From contig DAOURU010000025.1 of the NCBI GenBank assembly GCA_030627585.1, positions 1 to 9,484 on the forward strand: a stretch of 9,484 nt of DNA, written 5' to 3'. Shown here in pieces: positions 1 through 6,423 of this stretch; positions within the stretch are counted from its first letter, which is position 1; each line of letters opens with the position of its first letter. A program made the translations under genes and the position numbers. Source of the stretch: Bacillota bacterium (lineage in GTDB: Bacteria; Bacillota; DSM-12270; Thermacetogeniales; Thermacetogeniaceae). Under the pieces are notes generated by a model. The model ran no database searches and was not told where the DNA came from. It saw only the letters and a program-made list of their open reading frames with translations.

Positions 1-49
1 GCCCTCCCTCATCGGTAAGAATAATAGTTTCCTCCCCGTTATGAGTCAT
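1..49 (-). CDS. DUF1292 (YrzB-like) protein, N-terminal fragment
   Basis: Only the first 16 codons are in the window; the gene runs off the left edge. The visible protein begins MTHNGEETIILTDEGG, which has the acidic 'E-x-I-x-L-x-DEEG' opening of the DUF1292/YrzB family of small cytosolic proteins of unknown function. The ATG at 49-47 has a clear GGAGGTG Shine-Dalgarno site seven bases upstream, which fixes the start. Position supports the call: in Bacillus yrzB directly follows ireB and ruvX, as here. A 111-bp gap separates it from ruvX, so it may have its own promoter; a TATACT-like -10 lies in the gap but without a convincing -35. The family assignment rests on a short stretch plus gene order. 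Confidence 0.7.
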   Translation of the reverse strand, partial: MTHNGEETIILTDEGG

Positions 50-160
50 CTCCTAACACCTCCGTATTATTTTGGGCTAACCTCATTATTTCCCCATTAC
101 AGGCTAAAGTATACAACGTCAGACAGGTCTTCACCGGAGCTTTTCTTCTCTCTAATCCCC

Positions 161-595
161 TTAGCTCCCCTGATCCGATCCTCTTTGGCGCCAGGTTAAA
201 TAACCGCCTAAAATCCAGCTTGCCGCCAGCTGATCAATGACCCTGCGCCTGCGAGACCGGCTGACATCACCCGCAAGCAAAGTTTTTTCAGCAGCTACCG
301 TAGAAAGGCGCTCATCCCAGAAAACAACAGGAATAGATAAAAACTTTTCCAATTTCTTCCCAAAGGCAACAATCTCTTGTCCTTCTTTGCTCAATCTCCC
401 GGTCATGTGACGCGGCAGCCCGATTACGATTTCCGCGACCTGGTATTCCTCAACCAGGGCACGAATTGCTTCCAGATCATCCCGCTCGATATCATCCCGC
501 TCGATCGTGCTTACAGCCTGCGCCGTAATCCCCAGTTCGTCACTAATTGCCACGCCAATCCGTCTTTTTCCCACGTCAAGCCCCAGGATCCGCAT
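161..595 (-). CDS. ruvX: Holliday junction resolvase-like YqgF/RuvX
   Basis: Full-length (144 aa) YqgF-family protein with an RNase H-like fold. The family is described as a putative Holliday junction resolvase and, in E. coli YqgF, as linked to 16S rRNA 5' processing; the role here is inferred from the family. Visible motifs are the N-terminal GLDVGKRRIGVA with Asp7, IVIGLPRHMTG (57-66), WDERLSTVAAEK (93-104) with Asp94, and VIDQLAA with Asp121, so the acidic residues expected of the active site are present. I chose ATG at 595 because the family begins MRILGLDVG. An in-frame TTG at 610 overlaps the stop of the upstream reductase (TTGA) and would add five residues. The coding sequence directly follows the reductase gene, suggesting translational coupling. 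An in-frame 15-bp tandem duplication lies near codons 31-40. Confidence 0.93.
   Translation of the reverse strand: MRILGLDVGKRRIGVAISDELGITAQAVSTIERDDIERDDLEAIRALVEEYQVAEIVIGLPRHMTGRLSKEGQEIVAFGKKLEKFLSIPVVFWDERLSTVAAEKTLLAGDVSRSRRRRVIDQLAASWILGGYLTWRQRGSDQGS
476..505 (-). repeat. 15-bp perfect tandem duplication inside ruvX
   Basis: Two exact adjacent copies of ATCATCCCGCTCGAT (plus-strand reading), at 476-490 and 491-505. Being 15 bp long, the repeat keeps the frame and encodes IERDD twice in a row, near residues 31-40 of RuvX. This segment lies in the variable loop after the first strands of the YqgF fold, where family length varies, so it is unlikely to destroy function. Confidence 0.9.
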
Positions 596-606
596 GCCTC
601 TTCGCC

Positions 607-1560
607 TCAATACACCTTAATACAAAACAAAGGGCACACCCGCGCACAGTACCCACAAAGCAAACAATCCTCTTCTTTCACATGCATTTTGCCATCAGGC
701 CCTGATTTTAAAGCCTGCTGGGGGCAATGCGAGGCGCACTCCCCGCACCCTTCACACCAATCCTCGATATGGAGTTTCCGTTTTTCCTTGGAAATCTTAG
801 CCTTCAAATCCGCCGGAACCGGGAGATTATCTGCCACCCCGGCGTTAAAGTCTACTTCCTCTCTCGTCTTCATGCCAACCGCAACAGCTGCTGCGGCTGG
901 CTGGCTGAAGGCAAATTTAAGGGCGCTCTCTGCCTCGGAGAGAAGATTCCCTCCCCCCAGCGGTTTCATTAAATAAATTCCCCTCCCTAGGGCGTGAGCA
1001 GCCTCAATCGCCTCAAGCATTTGACTGCGATCCCCATCCCTAATCCCCAACCCCTGGATGTTCAGCAAGGGATGAATCACTTCAATTTCGGGGACCGCAA
1101 GGGCGGCGCGGACCCCCGCAACGGTATGGGTCGAAATCCCGACAGCTTTGACCAATCCCCTTTCCTTTGCTTTAACAAGAAAATCCAAAGCCTCCCGGTG
1201 CCCCCGCAGGGTCAGGGCCGACTCCTGTTCATGCAAGAGAAAAATATCAACAAAATCGCGGTTGAGTTCTCGGCGCGCCTTTTCCAGACTCTTCTTCATC
1301 CCTGCCGCGGAAAAAGCATAAGATTTTGTGGCAACAATTAATTGAGGGGTTTTAACCTCCTGAAAAAGAAGCCTGAGATACGGATAAGTGCCGTAAATTT
1401 CAGCGGTATCAAAAAAATTAACCCCCCGAGTAACAGCATATTTAAGAATCGCAACACCCTCGGTAAGGGGCAGGTTAGCTTGCAAGGGCCCTATTGTCAG
1501 TACCCCAAAGCAAAGGCGGGAAACTTTAAGGCCGGTTCTTCCTAGAAAGCGGTATTCCAT
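607..1560 (-). CDS. Aldo/keto reductase with C-terminal 2x[4Fe-4S] ferredoxin domain
   Basis: A 317-aa two-part protein. Residues 1 to about 255 are an aldo/keto reductase TIM barrel: opening MEYRFLGRTGLKVSRLCFG and a complete catalytic tetrad of Asp51 and Tyr56 (FFDTAEIYG), Lys79 (VATKS) and His110 (IFLLHEQE). Residues about 265-317 form a bacterial-type ferredoxin domain with two CxxCxxCxxxCP motifs (Cys269/272/275/279 and Cys299/302/305/309), predicted to hold two [4Fe-4S] clusters. This architecture is common in anaerobic clostridia and archaea; its substrate is generally unknown, and an electron-transfer link to ferredoxin or a flavoprotein is inference. No signal peptide is seen, so it is probably cytosolic. 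It starts 28 bp after the ireB stop, with only a weak Shine-Dalgarno site, and leads directly into ruvX. It is an insertion relative to the Bacillus ireB-ruvX order. Confidence 0.92.
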   Translation of the reverse strand: MEYRFLGRTGLKVSRLCFGVLTIGPLQANLPLTEGVAILKYAVTRGVNFFDTAEIYGTYPYLRLLFQEVKTPQLIVATKSYAFSAAGMKKSLEKARRELNRDFVDIFLLHEQESALTLRGHREALDFLVKAKERGLVKAVGISTHTVAGVRAALAVPEIEVIHPLLNIQGLGIRDGDRSQMLEAIEAAHALGRGIYLMKPLGGGNLLSEAESALKFAFSQPAAAAVAVGMKTREEVDFNAGVADNLPVPADLKAKISKEKRKLHIEDWCEGCGECASHCPQQALKSGPDGKMHVKEEDCLLCGYCARVCPLFCIKVY

Positions 1561-1588
1561 TTTAAACCACAGCCCATCTATGATCCGC

Positions 1589-1852
1589 TTACTTCTCTTT
1601 GTTTAAATAACTTTCGATTAATTCCTCTAAAAGCTCATCTCGTTCAAATTTTCTAATTAAGTTTCGAGCATTTCTATGGCTCGTAATGTATGCCGGATCT
1701 CCGGATAAAAGGTACCCAACCAACTGACTGATTGGATTGTATCCTTTTTCTTTTAAGGCCTCATAAACAACCCCCAATATTTCCCGCGCCGGGGCCTTTT
1801 CTTCGCTTTTAACTCGAAAAGTCATCGTTTTATCGAGGCGTTCTTCCAACAT
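1589..1852 (-). CDS. ireB: IreB family regulatory phosphoprotein (UPF0297/YrzL)
   Basis: An 87-aa small cytosolic protein of the UPF0297 family. The signature block is intact: [20 protein letters not shown] (residues 36-55), then a Tyr-Ile and [22 protein letters not shown] near the C-terminus. In Enterococcus faecalis the homologue IreB is phosphorylated on N-terminal threonines by the PASTA-domain kinase IreK and modulates cephalosporin resistance. Threonines at 9 and 11 (LDKTMTF) are the likely counterparts here, by inference. The ATG at 1852 follows a GGGGGTG Shine-Dalgarno site. Length and position directly after alaS match the family across Firmicutes. A sigma-H-like promoter lies about 60 bp upstream, suggesting that ireB, the reductase gene and ruvX form one unit. 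No kinase gene is in the window. Confidence 0.95.
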   Translation of the reverse strand: MLEERLDKTMTFRVKSEEKAPAREILGVVYEALKEKGYNPISQLVGYLLSGDPAYITSHRNARNLIRKFERDELLEELIESYLNKEK

Positions 1853-1913
1853 CAGGCACCCCCAAAGTGGGCTTTTTGCTCAATGAGGCTTTTCTTTTTC
1901 TTTAAGTTAAAGT

Positions 1914-1940
1914 ATTCGCTACTTGATCGTAAAATTCCTC
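1914..1940 (-). promoter_or_regulatory. Candidate sigma-H (Spo0H)-type promoter for ireB
   Basis: Read on the minus strand, GAGGAATT (1940-1933) is followed after exactly 12 bases by AGCGAAT (1920-1914). The consensus for Bacillus sigma-H promoters is RnAGGAwWW-N11/12-RnnGAAT, so the AGGA and GAAT cores, the A/T positions and the spacing all agree; only the first purine is missing. The site sits in the alaS-ireB gap on the right strand, giving an expected leader of about 55 nt before the ireB ATG. No better sigma-A promoter is visible in this gap. The match is by eye and unproven. Confidence 0.5.
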
Positions 1941-1970
1941 GTACGCTGGGTAAAAAAACCAGTTTTTCCT

Positions 1971-4613
1971 TCAACACTTGCCGGTTAATTGATGACGTAT
2001 AATTTCTTTTCCCTGACGCAGGGCTTCATCCAGGCGAGTGGGATTTTTCCCCCCTGCTTGGGCCATCTCCGGCTTGCCTCCGCCTCCCCCGTTGACAATT
2101 CGGGCAACTTCCCGAATGATATTTCCTGCATGGAGGCCTTCCCGGGTGACGAGGTCATTTGTTACAAAACTAACAAAACCAACTTTGCCGTTTAAAGGGC
2201 TTCCCAGGATGATTACTCCGGAGCCGATGCGGTGCTTTAACAAATCTCCCAGCGAACGGAGGCTTTCCATGTCGGGAGCTTGTACTTTTACTGCAAGCAC
2301 CTTTATTCCATCTACATCCACAACGTGATTCAGGAGGGCGTCAACTTCAAACCGCATCATTTTCTGACGCAACTGCTCCAACTCTTTTTCCTTCTCCCGG
2401 ACCTCCCTGAGAAGCTGTTCGATCCGCCCGGGCAAAGCCTCCGGAGTCGCTTTTAAGAAAGCAACTGCTTTTCCGATCAGCGCATCCTGTTCACGCCAGT
2501 ACGCCAGCAGTCCTTCTCCTGTCAAAGCCTCGATGCGCCTGATTCCCGTCCCAATCCCGCTTTCCGTTAAAATTTTAAAAAAACCGAGTTCACTGGTCCG
2601 CCGGACGTGGGTCCCCCCGCAGAATTCTTTACTAAAATCTCCAATCCCAACCACTCTTACAATATCTCCATATTTCTCTCCAAAAAGCGCGATAACCCCT
2701 TCTGCAAGGGCTTCCTCCCGGCCGGTTTCGCAGGTCCTGACCGCGATATTTTCTATGATTTTTTGATTAACCAAATCCTCAACGGCGCGCAATTCGTCCT
2801 GAGAAAGAGGAGCAAAATGAGAAAAATCAAACCGCAGCCGGGTCGGCTCAACAAGAGAGCCGGTCTGCTGAGCGTGCTCACCTAAAACTGATCTTAAGGC
2901 TTGATGCAAAAGATGTGTTGCCGTGTGGTTGCGTGCCGTTGCAAGGCGGCGCTTTTCATTCACTTGGGCAAGAACCACATCACCTTTCCGGACTAGACCC
3001 CGGCTTACATAGCCCTGGTGGATAATTAGATTTTCCTCGACCTTTTTTGTATCTTGAATTACAACCTCCCCGTCGGGTCCCTTCAGGATTCCCCGGTCGC
3101 CAACCTGACCCCCGCCTTCGGGATAAAATGGAGTAAGATCGAGGAGAACCTGAACCTGCCCGCCTTCTCTTGCCTCTTGTTGTTCTGCCTCGTCACAAAC
3201 GAGGGCCTGGATTTGAGCTTTTGCTGTCAGGCTCCCATAACCCTGAAAATCCGTCTTGAAATCTCGATAGGTATCCCAGATGCCCTGCCGGCTTGTTGGG
3301 GCTGCTTCTAATCTGGCAGCGCGGGCTCGTTCCCGTTGTTCTTGCATGGCCTCCTCAAAACCAGCTAGATCCACCGTTAAGCCTCGCTCTGCAAGAATTT
3401 CCTGAGTCAGCTCGAGTGGGAAGCCAAAGGTGTCATAAAGCCGAAAAGCCACCCGCCCCGGGAGCCGCCGTTCCCCTTTGCGCTCAAGCTCCTCAAGATC
3501 ATCCTGTAGCACCTGAAGCCCCTGTTCAAGGGTTTCTCCAAAACGCGCTTCCTCCAGGGCGACAACTTTTTGGATATATTCCTCCTCTTCACGCAATTCC
3601 CGATAGGGATCTTCATAAAGATCGATAACGGAAGCGGTGATCTTGCTCAAAAAAGGCTCTTCGATTCCGAGCAACCTGCCGTAGCGAACAGCTCTTCGCA
3701 AAATCCGCCGCAAGATATACCCCCTTCCTTCATTGGAGGGAAGAACGCCGTCGGCAACAAGAAAGGCTACCGCCCTGCTGTGGTCGGCAATCACCTTTAA
3801 GGCAACATCGTGCTTTTGATTTTCTCCGTAGCTAAGGCCGCTTAAAGCCGCAGCCTTTTTAATCAAGGGAAAAAGAAGGTCTGTTTCAAAATTGGAGGAG
3901 GCGCCTTGGATCACAGAGGCGATCCGTTCAAGACCCATGCCGGTATCGATATTTTGCCGGGGTAATTTTGTCAAATTCCCTGCCTCATCCCGGTTAAATT
4001 CCATAAAAACAAGGTTCCAAATTTCAAGGAACCTGTCGCAGTCACAATCTACTCCACAATCAGGCGCTCCGCAGCCACGGGCCGGTCCCAGATCTACAAG
4101 TATCTCTGAACAGGGCCCGCAGGGGCCCGTAGGCCCTGCAGCCCAAAAATTATCATCCTCTCCCATAGGAACGATCCTTTCCCCAGGAACGCCCATCCCT
4201 TTTGCCCAGATTTGCTTTGCTTCTTTATCCTCCCGATAAACAGTAATCCATAAATCTTCCCGTGGCAAACCCAATACATTTGTTAAATATTCCCACGCCC
4301 AGGCAATTGCTTCTTTTTTAAAGTAATCACCAAACGAAAAATTTCCCAGCATTTCAAAAAAAGTATGGTGCCGCGTTGTTTTCCCTACAGAATCCAGGTC
4401 GGGTGTTCGCAGGCATTTCTGAACCGTGGCTAGGCGCGTGTGGGGAGGCCTTGCTTTTCCTTGAAAATACGGTTTAAAAGGCACCATTCCCGCTACTGTA
4501 AGCAAAAGAGTAGGGTCATCTTGGGGGATAAGGGAGGCACTCGGGAGGATTAAATGGCCCTGCTGATCAAAAAAATCAAGAAATTTCTTTCTGAGTTCAG
4601 AACCGGTAAACAA
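1971..4613 (-). CDS. alaS: Alanine--tRNA ligase
   Basis: Complete 880-aa AlaRS, which attaches alanine to tRNA-Ala and hydrolyses mischarged Ser-/Gly-tRNA-Ala. From the N-terminus: the class II catalytic core with SASLIPQDDPTLLLTVAGMVPFK-type motif (about 25-47) and TRHHTFFEMLGNFSFGDYF (about 80-98). Next comes a Cys-rich GPCGPCSE...CDCDRFLEIWN segment (about 163-200) as in other Firmicutes. The editing domain has zinc ligands His563/His567 (HTATH) and Cys665/His669 (CGGTH). A C-Ala domain with the glycine run GGGGGK (from about 842) ends the protein. I chose TTG at 4613 because GGGAGGG lies six bases upstream and homologues begin near FTGSELRKKF. A longer TTG start at 4628 would place this Shine-Dalgarno site inside the gene. 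A full-consensus promoter lies just upstream; no T-box fits between them. Confidence 0.97.
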   Translation of the reverse strand: MFTGSELRKKFLDFFDQQGHLILPSASLIPQDDPTLLLTVAGMVPFKPYFQGKARPPHTRLATVQKCLRTPDLDSVGKTTRHHTFFEMLGNFSFGDYFKKEAIAWAWEYLTNVLGLPREDLWITVYREDKEAKQIWAKGMGVPGERIVPMGEDDNFWAAGPTGPCGPCSEILVDLGPARGCGAPDCGVDCDCDRFLEIWNLVFMEFNRDEAGNLTKLPRQNIDTGMGLERIASVIQGASSNFETDLLFPLIKKAAALSGLSYGENQKHDVALKVIADHSRAVAFLVADGVLPSNEGRGYILRRILRRAVRYGRLLGIEEPFLSKITASVIDLYEDPYRELREEEEYIQKVVALEEARFGETLEQGLQVLQDDLEELERKGERRLPGRVAFRLYDTFGFPLELTQEILAERGLTVDLAGFEEAMQEQRERARAARLEAAPTSRQGIWDTYRDFKTDFQGYGSLTAKAQIQALVCDEAEQQEAREGGQVQVLLDLTPFYPEGGGQVGDRGILKGPDGEVVIQDTKKVEENLIIHQGYVSRGLVRKGDVVLAQVNEKRRLATARNHTATHLLHQALRSVLGEHAQQTGSLVEPTRLRFDFSHFAPLSQDELRAVEDLVNQKIIENIAVRTCETGREEALAEGVIALFGEKYGDIVRVVGIGDFSKEFCGGTHVRRTSELGFFKILTESGIGTGIRRIEALTGEGLLAYWREQDALIGKAVAFLKATPEALPGRIEQLLREVREKEKELEQLRQKMMRFEVDALLNHVVDVDGIKVLAVKVQAPDMESLRSLGDLLKHRIGSGVIILGSPLNGKVGFVSFVTNDLVTREGLHAGNIIREVARIVNGGGGGKPEMAQAGGKNPTRLDEALRQGKEIIRHQLTGKC

Positions 4614-4619
4614 AACTAA

Positions 4620-4626
4620 CCCTCCC
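4620..4626 (-). promoter_or_regulatory. alaS Shine-Dalgarno site deciding a TTG start
   Basis: GGGAGGG on the minus strand, six bases before the TTG at 4613. Spacing and strength favour this codon over the TTG at 4628, which has only a weaker GGAG four bases upstream. Confidence 0.75.
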
Positions 4627-4654
4627 AAGCCACTCCGAGCTAAATTTTACGCAT

Positions 4655-4683
4655 ATTATACATAAGATTTCAGATTTTGTCAA
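4655..4683 (-). promoter_or_regulatory. Full-consensus sigma-A promoter for alaS
   Basis: On the minus strand, TTGACA (4683-4678) and TATAAT (4660-4655) are separated by exactly 17 bases: a 12/12 match with optimal spacing for the housekeeping sigma factor. Transcription should begin near 4648, giving an alaS leader of about 35 nt that carries only the Shine-Dalgarno site. Strong expression is inferred. No operator-like repeat overlaps it. Confidence 0.9.
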
Positions 4684-4708
4684 TGAAACCAGATTCGCGC
4701 CAGTAAAA

Positions 4709-4831
4709 TCAAACCGAAACCACCACCCCGGCCCGCACCTCGAAACCAGCCTCGGAGAGCTTCTGCCGGAGCTCCGCGCCTACCTCTTCTGTTTTGCGCG
4801 CAATAATCATCAATGAACCACTGCTCTTCAT
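4709..4831 (-). CDS. Possible small ORF or gene remnant between permease and alaS
   Basis: I do not recognise this protein. An ATG at 4831 opens a 40-aa frame beginning MKSSGSLMIIARKTEEVGAE and continuing through a likely amphipathic helix (ELRQKLSEAGFEVR) to a hydrophobic end (AGVVVSV). A weak AGGGTG lies nine bases upstream. The same frame is open without a stop all the way back to the TAG of the permease gene (4978-4976), 88 sense codons in total, and its codon choice looks like that of neighbouring genes. It could be a small gene with an unrecognised start, the decayed 3' part of a lost gene, or chance. Two other frames are also partly open, so coding status is uncertain. It ends about 25 bp before the alaS -35 box. 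Confidence 0.25.
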   Translation of the reverse strand: MKSSGSLMIIARKTEEVGAELRQKLSEAGFEVRAGVVVSV

Positions 4832-4863
4832 CTCGCTGTACACCCTGCGTTTCTCGGGAGAAC

Positions 4864-4880
4864 ACTTCCCGGCGGGAAGT
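4864..4880. repeat. Perfect 8-1-8 inverted repeat
   Basis: ACTTCCCGGCGGGAAGT is a perfect palindrome around a central G. As RNA it would form a short GC-rich hairpin (7-bp stem, 3-nt loop). It has no following T-run on either strand, so it is not an intrinsic terminator. It lies in the permease-alaS gap, within the unexplained open frame and well upstream of the alaS promoter. It could be a protein-binding dyad or chance. Confidence 0.5.
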
Positions 4881-4975
4881 TGCCTGCGTCCTTTAAATCC
4901 TGCTTGAACCTGCGGAACAAGCTGCAGGGAGTTGAACTTTTTTGCCCACCGTTTGTCGACAGAACCGCTTTTGAC

Positions 4976-5998
4976 CTAAACCATCTTGGCCCATAAAAAT
5001 TTAAAAACCACCCGTAAAAGGCCCGCCAAAGGCACGGCAAAGATCAAACCAAAAGGACCGAACAAATAACCCCCGGCCAGCAGTACAAAAACAATGACGA
5101 GCGGGTGCAATCCCACCCGGTCGCCTAATAAACGGGGAGCGAGAACGCTTCCTTCCAATTGTTGAACAAGCAAAAAAACGATTAACATTAAAATTCCCTG
5201 GAACCGGCTTTCCGCAAGGGCCAGACCTATCACCGGAACAGCGGCAAGAATAGGACCAAACATCGGAATTAAATCTGCTCCAGCAGTAAAAACACCGATT
5301 AAGATCGAAAAAGGCAGCCCGATTAGAGCAGCGCCCAATCCGGTAAGAAAGCCGACAATGATAGAGATCAGCAAGTGTCCGCGTAAGAATCTACTGAAAA
5401 TCTGGTCCGCTTCTCTTAAAAGATAAATAATATCGTTGCGACAGCCGGGCGGAAGCACTGCTAAAGCACGTTTTTTAAAATGTTCGAAATCCTTAATAAA
5501 ATAATAAGCTAAAAAGGGTGCCAAAAGGAAACTGGGAAGAAGCGCAAGCAGCCCGAGCAGCCCTTCCGCGAAATCCCGCATCCCCTCGAGAATTTCCCTT
5601 CGAATGCGGTTTGCAGTTTCTCTCAGTATCTGCCGGGCTTCGCCGGGCAGCGAAACGTGTTCAGATAAATAATTAAGATTATTTTGTATTTCAACGAAAG
5701 TTTCCGCATAAACCGGAATAATTTTCCCAAAAGCCTTTGCTTCCCGCGAAAGCGCCGGGACAAAGAGAGTCCAAAAAAGACCCGCGAGAACCAAACCCGC
5801 GGCGTATACAGTAAGAATTGATTTTACCCGGTTTACTCCCCTTACTTCGAAACTGCGGACAAGCGGGAAGATCAAGTAAGCAAGCAGCAACGCGATTCCA
5901 AAGGGAACAAAAAGAAACCGGATCCGATAAAAAAAGATTCCTGCGATTAGTCCCACGGCGCCAAGGATTACGATCCGAAAAAACCGCCGCTGCAACAA
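4976..5998 (-). CDS. AI-2E family transporter (YrrI-like permease)
   Basis: A 340-aa integral membrane protein of the AI-2E/PerM family. Hydrophobic segments are visible near residues 7-24, 27-46, 62-81, 147-168, 208-235, 244-262, 267-280 and 297-323, with a long soluble, charged stretch at about 83-145. Family signatures are DLIPMFGPILAAVP (242-255) and the block from QQLEGSVLAPRLLGDRVGLH to the glycine-rich AGGYLFGPFGLIFAVPLAG (307-325). Members include the putative AI-2 exporter TqsA and Na+/H+ antiporters; the substrate here cannot be told. It corresponds by position to Bacillus yrrI, upstream of alaS. It starts at a TTG six bases after a GGGAGG Shine-Dalgarno site, 38 bp beyond the YtxH-like gene, and probably belongs to the same transcript. 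The frame stays open for 88 sense codons after its TAG stop. Confidence 0.93.
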   Translation of the reverse strand: MLQRRFFRIVILGAVGLIAGIFFYRIRFLFVPFGIALLLAYLIFPLVRSFEVRGVNRVKSILTVYAAGLVLAGLFWTLFVPALSREAKAFGKIIPVYAETFVEIQNNLNYLSEHVSLPGEARQILRETANRIRREILEGMRDFAEGLLGLLALLPSFLLAPFLAYYFIKDFEHFKKRALAVLPPGCRNDIIYLLREADQIFSRFLRGHLLISIIVGFLTGLGAALIGLPFSILIGVFTAGADLIPMFGPILAAVPVIGLALAESRFQGILMLIVFLLVQQLEGSVLAPRLLGDRVGLHPLVIVFVLLAGGYLFGPFGLIFAVPLAGLLRVVFKFLWAKMV

Positions 5999-6036
5999 AA
6001 TGAGCCTCCCTAACTAACCAAAGAAAATCCGCATCA

Positions 6037-6225
6037 TTAGCGGCGCAGCATATCTATCATCCCTCGTGAGATGCCCCGAAAGACTTTTTTCGCCCGGTTT
6101 CCGACCTCGTCTGACCTTACCATCATCTTTCGCCCCGATCTTTGGCGGGAGCTGAACATGAGGCCGAAAATCGCCCCCATTAAACCTCCTGTAAGGAGAC
6201 CGCTAAAATAACCGCGTTTGCCCAT
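6037..6225 (-). CDS. YtxH-like small single-helix membrane protein
   Basis: A 62-aa protein with one glycine-rich transmembrane helix (about 6-24, YFSGLLTGGLMGAIFGLMF) rich in small-xxx-small spacing, as in YtxH-domain proteins. A basic, soluble tail with many Arg/Lys (SSRQRSGRKMM ... RAKKVFRGISRG) follows. Charge distribution predicts the tail in the cytosol. No enzymatic motif is present and the function is unknown. The ATG at 6225 has a strong GGGGGTGA Shine-Dalgarno site, and the gene ends with tandem stops (TAA TGA). Its place between the zinc-ribbon and permease genes, with gaps of 27 and 38 bp, suggests co-transcription. The YtxH label is by composition and shape rather than a clear sequence signature. 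Confidence 0.7.
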   Translation of the reverse strand: MGKRGYFSGLLTGGLMGAIFGLMFSSRQRSGRKMMVRSDEVGNRAKKVFRGISRGMIDMLRR

Positions 6226-6252
6226 TCCTTCACCCCCTTAAGCGGATGTTTC

Positions 6253-6423
6253 TTAAAATTTTTCCTCGCCTGGAACGTTTAAAGCCAAAAGACTTCCATC
6301 TTCACTGATTTCAAAAACCTCGCCCTCGCCTTGCGTATTAAACTCAACGAAGCAAGACCAGCAGTAGTATTGATCTGCTCCTACCTTTCCTGTTTGGTTA
6401 CTCCGGCAAATGGGGCACTGCAC
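6253..6423 (-). CDS. Small zinc-ribbon protein overlapping the PRC-barrel gene
   Basis: A 56-aa protein with one zinc ribbon: CPIC (Cys3, Cys6) and CWSC (Cys21, Cys24), a CxxC-x14-CxxC pattern, followed by an acidic C-terminal half (EGEVFEISEDGSLLALNV). The function is unknown; rubredoxin-like knuckles of this size usually bind zinc and may mediate protein or nucleic-acid contacts. I chose GTG at 6423, six bases after GGGAGGG and just before the first CxxC. Longer frames from upstream ATGs would extend deep into the PRC-barrel gene. With this start the two genes overlap by 26 bp in different frames, and the Shine-Dalgarno site lies inside the PRC gene, so translation is probably coupled. Confidence 0.8.
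   Translation of the reverse strand: MQCPICRSNQTGKVGADQYYCWSCFVEFNTQGEGEVFEISEDGSLLALNVPGEEKF

Noticed and set aside
50..160. TATACT -10-like sequence before the DUF1292 gene
   Set aside because: The -10 is good but no -35 lies at 16-18 bp; the nearest is GTGAAG at 15 bp.
377..976. 199-codon plus-strand open frame across ruvX and the reductase gene
   Set aside because: It is antisense to two clear protein-coding genes, has no recognisable motif and no Shine-Dalgarno site, so it is a shadow frame.
1950..1970. AAAAAC-TG-GTTTTT and CTGG-CCAG inverted repeats just after alaS
   Set aside because: Loop too tight in one and stem only 4 bp in the other, with no T-run placed as a terminator would need.
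4680..4865. 61-codon minus-strand frame with Arg/Gly-rich translation in the permease-alaS gap
   Set aside because: Its Arg/Gly-rich composition looks like an off-frame reading, and the frame with the natural codon pattern is the one ending at 4709.
4684..4975. T-box riboswitch in the gap before alaS
   Set aside because: No AGGGTGGnACCGCG-like T-box sequence and no antiterminator/terminator pair; the alaS promoter also lies downstream of this stretch.
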